A DNA stretch of 34,623 nucleotides from an uncultured Verrucomicrobia subdivision 3 bacterium (GTDB lineage: Bacteria; Verrucomicrobiota; Verrucomicrobiia; Limisphaerales; UBA11358), in NCBI GenBank assembly GCA_903895255.1, contig CAITTG010000070.1:1-34623 (forward strand). Reading direction: 5' to 3'. The notes beneath the pieces were generated by a model. It was not told where the DNA came from and did not search any database. It was given only the letters and a program-made list of their open reading frames with translations. The position numbers and the translations under genes were made by a program. Below, one piece after another: positions 31,379-34,623 of this stretch (position 1 is the first letter of the stretch; the number at the start of each line of letters is the position of its first letter).

Positions 31379-32263
31379 TCAGGGTTGGGCGAGAATGGCT
31401 GCCCGCTCCTTGTGATATTCCTCGGGAGAAATTTTATCCGCCTGATATTGAACGAGCAGGGCGTCCAATTTGGATTGCTTTTCCGGGGTAATGGGGTTGG
31501 GGGGGAATTGCAGGGGTTTGAAGCCCAGTTCCTTGCCCGGATAATAAGCGGCGGCGGCGGCATCCGCGGCGGCCTTGGCTTTGGCGGCAGCCTGCTCATC
31601 CGCCAGCTTTTGGGCGGCGGCCTGGGCAGCGGCAGCTTGCTTGGCAGCTTGATCGGCCGCGAGTTTCTGGGCGGCCGCTTGTTTTTCCGCGGCGGCTTGG
31701 GCGGCATCCGCGAGCGCTTTGGCCTGGGCGGCTTCGGCGGCCGCTTTCCGCTCGGCGGCAGCCTGAGCTTGGGCGGCTTGCTCGGCTTGTAATTCGGCCG
31801 CCACCTTGGCATTCATCGCGGCGATTTCCGCCTTGCGCTGGGCTTCCGTCTGAATATCAATCGCTCGCTGGCGGGCAGCATCCTGAGCCTCGGCAATCGC
31901 CTGGGCCTGGGCGGCATCAAGCGCAGCATCGCGTGGGGAGACCAGCCCCGATGAATCCACCAGCACGTTGGTGGCCACGGTCGTGCTGGGGGTATTATTG
32001 TCCTCGGCTTGGGCTTTCTGGCGCAGGGCCGCAATCGCCGCGGCTTGCGCAGGGGTGACACCGGTCGGCGCGGCCGAAGCCGGGGCTGAGGCGGTGGCGG
32101 CGGCGGCGGAAGTGGTGGCGGCGTTGTCCTCCGCGCTCGCTTTCTGGCGCAATGCGGCGATGGCGGCGGCTTGGGCGGGCGTCTCATCGGCGGCTTGCAC
32201 CCCGGCCACGCTCCAACACAGGGCGGTCGCGCACACGGTCACACTCAACTTGGAAATTTGCAT
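31379..32263 (-). CDS. Alanine-rich coiled-coil periplasmic protein with SHOCT-like tail
   Basis: Encodes 294 residues. The signal peptide is about 1-24 (MQISKLSVTVCATALCWSVA..VQA/ADE). A 20-residue motif starting TPAQAAAIAALRQKA is duplicated (28-47 and 70-89), each followed by an acidic AEDN and a Ser/Thr/Ala linker. From about 105 to 240 the chain is a long Ala/Gln/Lys/Glu helix (AAQAQAAAERKAAAEAAQAK...) like the middle domain of TolA. The last 38 residues (PITPEKQSKLDALLVQYQADKISPEEYHKERAAILAQP) look like a SHOCT-type module. It is the last gene of a TonB/ExbBD operon, 148 bp after exbD, so a periplasmic partner or spacer protein of that energy-transducing system is plausible, but no function is established. 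Confidence 0.75.
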   Translation of the reverse strand: MQISKLSVTVCATALCWSVAGVQAADETPAQAAAIAALRQKASAEDNAATTSAAAATASAPASAAPTGVTPAQAAAIAALRQKAQAEDNNTPSTTVATNVLVDSSGLVSPRDAALDAAQAQAIAEAQDAARQRAIDIQTEAQRKAEIAAMNAKVAAELQAEQAAQAQAAAERKAAAEAAQAKALADAAQAAAEKQAAAQKLAADQAAKQAAAAQAAAQKLADEQAAAKAKAAADAAAAAYYPGKELGFKPLQFPPNPITPEKQSKLDALLVQYQADKISPEEYHKERAAILAQP

Positions 32264-32411
32264 GAGGATTTTTTACGCCAATTTACGGCCTGATGCAACT
32301 GCTTTTACCCTTAAAAACGGCGCTGGGGCTCATTTCCCAAAGGCTGGCCCCGGATAATACCCGCTAAATCGCGCCGGGCACGCCGCTCCTGGCGGCAGAG
32401 GTCGCCGTCCT

Positions 32412-32831
32412 TTAGGGTTTGGCTTTGTCCTTGGTGAAGGCCACCAGCGATTTGATCTTGGCGGCGGCGGCGGCATCGCGCAGCTTGACGATTTGGCCCC
32501 AAGGGGCTTTCTCATCGGCGTTGATGGCGAGGACCACCTGCGGGTTTTTGGCCACGGCCGCGTTCAAGGCCGTTTGCAATTGTTCAAAGGTGCGCGGCGT
32601 TTTTTCCAGGAAAAACTCCCCGTCCGGACCAATGCTCACCACCACCGGCGGATTGTCATTGGCCCCTGCTTTTTGCGCTTGCGAGGACTGGGGCAGGCTC
32701 AAGCGTAACGCTTGCTGCTGTTTGAAGGTGGTGGTGACCATCAAAAAGATCACGAGGACAATCAGCACGTCAATCAGGGCCACAATGATGACCGTGGGGC
32801 TGGAACGCCGTTTATGAACGTGAAAGCGCAT
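32412..32831 (-). CDS. exbD: ExbD/TolR-family biopolymer transport protein
   Basis: Encodes 139 residues. A short cytoplasmic N-terminus (MRFHVHKRRSSPT) leads into one membrane helix VIIVALIDVLIVLVIFLMV with the essential Asp at residue 21, equivalent to the proton-path Asp of ExbD/TolR. The periplasmic domain (about 40-139) ends with VVLAINADEKAPWGQIVKLRDAAAAAKIKSLVAFTK, the usual C-terminal ExbD pattern. It should couple proton flow, with ExbB, to the TonB-like protein encoded upstream. The start is 2 bp after the exbB stop. Confidence 0.9.
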   Translation of the reverse strand: MRFHVHKRRSSPTVIIVALIDVLIVLVIFLMVTTTFKQQQALRLSLPQSSQAQKAGANDNPPVVVSIGPDGEFFLEKTPRTFEQLQTALNAAVAKNPQVVLAINADEKAPWGQIVKLRDAAAAAKIKSLVAFTKDKAKP

Positions 32832-32833
32832 GG

Positions 32834-33427
32834 TCAGGGCTGTTTGTCAAAGTACTGCCGGCGGATGAACTCCTCGCACAGGGCTTCCATTTCCACGGCA
32901 AAAACCTCGACCTTTTTGGTGAAATAACTCCAGGCGATCAAGGCGGGAATGGCGATGAGCAGGCCGAGCAGGGTGGCCCGGAGGATCAAGCCGATGCCCT
33001 CCGCCAGCTTGGCCACGTCGTTCAACCCCGTCTCGCCCACATTGCCGAACAGGGTCATCATGCCCACGATCGTGCCCACCAGGCCCAGCAACGGGGCGAT
33101 ACCCACGATAATTTCCAGCACCACCAGCCGCCGTTCCAGCCGCACAATCTCATGGCGCGCCGCCGTTTGCAGGGACTCGACATTGTCCACCTTCGGCCAG
33201 TCCAGGTGATCCGCCGCTTGCATGAGCAGACGCCCCAGCGGCGAGGGGCGCGTTTCACAGACGCGCGCCAGCATTTTCACATCCGCGCGCGTCCGGCAGG
33301 AGGCCAGCGCCGTGGTGATTTCCGGGGGCACCACTTTGGGCCAGCGAAGTGCCAAGGCGCGTTCGCCGATGATGGCCAGCCCAATCACCGAGGTGAGTCC
33401 GAGTAACACGTATATTAGTATGTCCAT
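32834..33427 (-). CDS. exbB: ExbB/TolQ-family proton channel protein
   Basis: Encodes 197 residues. Hydrophobic segments lie at about 1-20 (MDILIYVLLGLTSVIGLAII), 100-125 (VLEIIVGIAPLLGLVGTIVGMM) and 145-170 (IGLILRATLLGLLIAIPALIAW). The pattern APLLGLVGTIVGMM with TATLLGLLIAIPA-like residues is the family hallmark of the MotA/TolQ/ExbB proton channel. It forms an inner-membrane complex with ExbD that energises TonB. The gene lies 23 bp after the tonB-like stop and 2 bp before exbD. Confidence 0.9.
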   Translation of the reverse strand: MDILIYVLLGLTSVIGLAIIGERALALRWPKVVPPEITTALASCRTRADVKMLARVCETRPSPLGRLLMQAADHLDWPKVDNVESLQTAARHEIVRLERRLVVLEIIVGIAPLLGLVGTIVGMMTLFGNVGETGLNDVAKLAEGIGLILRATLLGLLIAIPALIAWSYFTKKVEVFAVEMEALCEEFIRRQYFDKQP

Positions 33428-33450
33428 AAAAAAACTCCGTTAACCGTGAT

Positions 33451-34440
33451 TCAATAGTAGAAAAAAGTAAATGTCATTTCCCGCGTGTTGCCGCCAATCA
33501 ACCGCCGCATGTCCTCCGGCCACTTCCCATACGGCGCCGGCGCGGTGAGCGCTTGCTGGCACAAATAACCGTAGAGCGGCCCCACCGTGTTGTCCAGTTG
33601 CGTCACCTCGGTGATGCTGCCGTCGTAATTCAGATTAAAATGCAGGGTGACCCGGCCGCTGCGATCCCGGGCAAAGCCCTGGCTGTCGAGCAAGTCGTAC
33701 CATTTCTGCGTGACGGCCTGCACGAATTTGGCGTCGTAATCGCCAAACGGCGTGGCCTCGGCATCAAAGGAGGGCATCAACGCCGCGCGATGAGCCCCGC
33801 CATCCTGACGCATCTGGACGCCGGCGATTTGGTTCGGTTGCTGGGCATACGCCTGCTTGAGCGTGCGGGGCCGGGGCGGTTGCGGGGGTTGCGGCGGCTG
33901 GGGTTGTTCCTGCGCCTCCAGGGGCTTGCCATCGGTCAAATCCCCCGGTTTCACGGTGGGCTGCGGCTGGGCGGGCTGGACGGCTTCCTTGGCCGGTTGG
34001 GGTTGGGGCTGGGGTGGCGTGGGATGCATTTCCGAACGCCGGGCAGTCATGGTTTTGGGCGCGTCCGTCTGGGTGCCATTCAGCTTGGGCGCTTCCTGGT
34101 CGTGAACGGGATCGGGATTGGCGGCGTGGGAATTGTTATTGGAATAGTATTTCGCCTTTTTGGGGGCCTCCGCATCCGGTTGGGCCACCTCGACGAAGGC
34201 TAATTCCGGTTGGGTTGGCGGCGGGGGGGGCGGCGGCTTGGGCGGCGGCGCGAGGTGGAGCGCCTTGTGCAACCAGGCGATCACGGGCGAGTGGTCCCAC
34301 CAGCCCAGACGCTTTCCCAGTTCATAACCACCCCAGACAGTCAGATGCAGTAGCAACGACAAAACCAGCGCCCACTCCAGCCGCCGGTTCTCCGAGCGGC
34401 CGTGGCGCAACGAGCTTAGGTTATGGCCTGCCTCAGACAC
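33451..34440 (-). CDS. TonB-like energy transducer, proline-rich
   Basis: Encodes 329 residues from a GTG at 34440. One membrane helix (LEWALVLSLLLHLTVWGGYEL, about 20-40) contains the His typical of TonB helices (LLLHL). A long Pro-rich periplasmic spacer follows (APPPKPPPPPPPTQPEL, later PPQPQPQPAKEAVQPAQPQP and QPPQPPQPPRPRTLKQ). The C-terminal 100 residues (PFGDYDAKFVQAVTQKWYDLLDSQG...RVTLHFNLNYDGSITEVTQL...FTFFYY) have the TonB/TolA C-terminal fold pattern V.L.F.L..DG.I..V. It should contact outer-membrane receptors, or act TolA-like in envelope integrity, powered by ExbB/ExbD. It is the first gene of the operon. No TonB-dependent receptor is present in the window, so the partner is unknown. 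Confidence 0.85.
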   Translation of the reverse strand: MSEAGHNLSSLRHGRSENRRLEWALVLSLLLHLTVWGGYELGKRLGWWDHSPVIAWLHKALHLAPPPKPPPPPPPTQPELAFVEVAQPDAEAPKKAKYYSNNNSHAANPDPVHDQEAPKLNGTQTDAPKTMTARRSEMHPTPPQPQPQPAKEAVQPAQPQPTVKPGDLTDGKPLEAQEQPQPPQPPQPPRPRTLKQAYAQQPNQIAGVQMRQDGGAHRAALMPSFDAEATPFGDYDAKFVQAVTQKWYDLLDSQGFARDRSGRVTLHFNLNYDGSITEVTQLDNTVGPLYGYLCQQALTAPAPYGKWPEDMRRLIGGNTREMTFTFFYY

Positions 34441-34623
34441 AGTCCGGTATTTTGCCTCAGAAACGCCCGCCGGGCAACTTTCTTTCCTCAGTCTGTCGGC
34501 GGGAGTTCAAAAGGAGATTTTTTGAGTGAAGTCAAAAGGAGACGGGTTTAGAGGGAGTAATTTCCGAGGATTTCGGGCCAGGTATTGAGGGGTGGGGCTG
34601 GGGGTTTCGTGACGGCCCAGAAC

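Overview
The window looks like a chromosome segment of a GC-rich member of the Verrucomicrobiota, possibly the Pedosphaera/Limisphaera side of the phylum. That placement is inference. It rests on a PEP-CTERM protein, a very long autotransporter-type beta-strand-repeat protein whose last residues form an 'FYRL'-type module, a pseudopilin next to a zinc-ribbon/PQQ-propeller membrane protein, a GYF_2-like/cNMP-binding fusion, and weak Shine-Dalgarno signals at many starts. No 16S rRNA gene or other phylogenetic marker is present.

Left part (1-6400): two small secreted proteins with a PEP-CTERM tail on the second (77-1575) and a strong terminator. Next comes a cluster of palindromic dispersed repeat units (1638-2132) beside an unrecognised exported protein on the minus strand (2138-3664), with another unit of the same repeat beyond its start (3747-3831). 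A secreted glycosidase of the galactocerebrosidase family GH59 follows (4172-6319). Middle (6561-23485): a 2274-residue repeat protein; an apparent operon of pheA, a GYF_2/cNMP-binding protein, kdsD and a 57-residue zinc-ribbon protein; a convergent pseudopilin/PQQ pair; a fumarylacetoacetase-family hydrolase; and a LamB-like porin followed by a CPA1-type antiporter. A GlmU-like left-handed beta-helix acyltransferase lies on the minus strand (23534-24226).

The most unusual region is 24288-26782. A host tRNA-Arg(CCT) gene on the minus strand is split exactly at its anticodon loop by about 2.42 kb of AT-rich DNA bounded by the 7-bp direct repeat TTAGGAA. The insert carries a tyrosine recombinase that lacks its C-terminal catalytic residues and a complete, slightly diverged tRNA-Arg(CCT) in the opposite orientation, which would replace the tRNA that the insertion destroyed. 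It also holds a decayed third tRNA-like copy and about 1 kb without recognisable genes. The joined ends reconstruct a symmetric attP core and a symmetric attB core (the anticodon stem-loop), so the boundaries are well supported.

Right part (26961-34440): a polytopic membrane protein with a TPR tail behind a leader with two mutually exclusive hairpins, class II xylose isomerase with a bidirectional terminator, and a minus-strand tonB-exbB-exbD operon that ends with an alanine-rich periplasmic protein.

Functionally, the window combines carbohydrate handling (GH59, LamB-like porin, xylose isomerase), envelope biogenesis (KdsD, GlmU-like acyltransferase, TonB/ExbBD) and large exported repeat proteins, as expected of a polysaccharide-degrading heterotroph.
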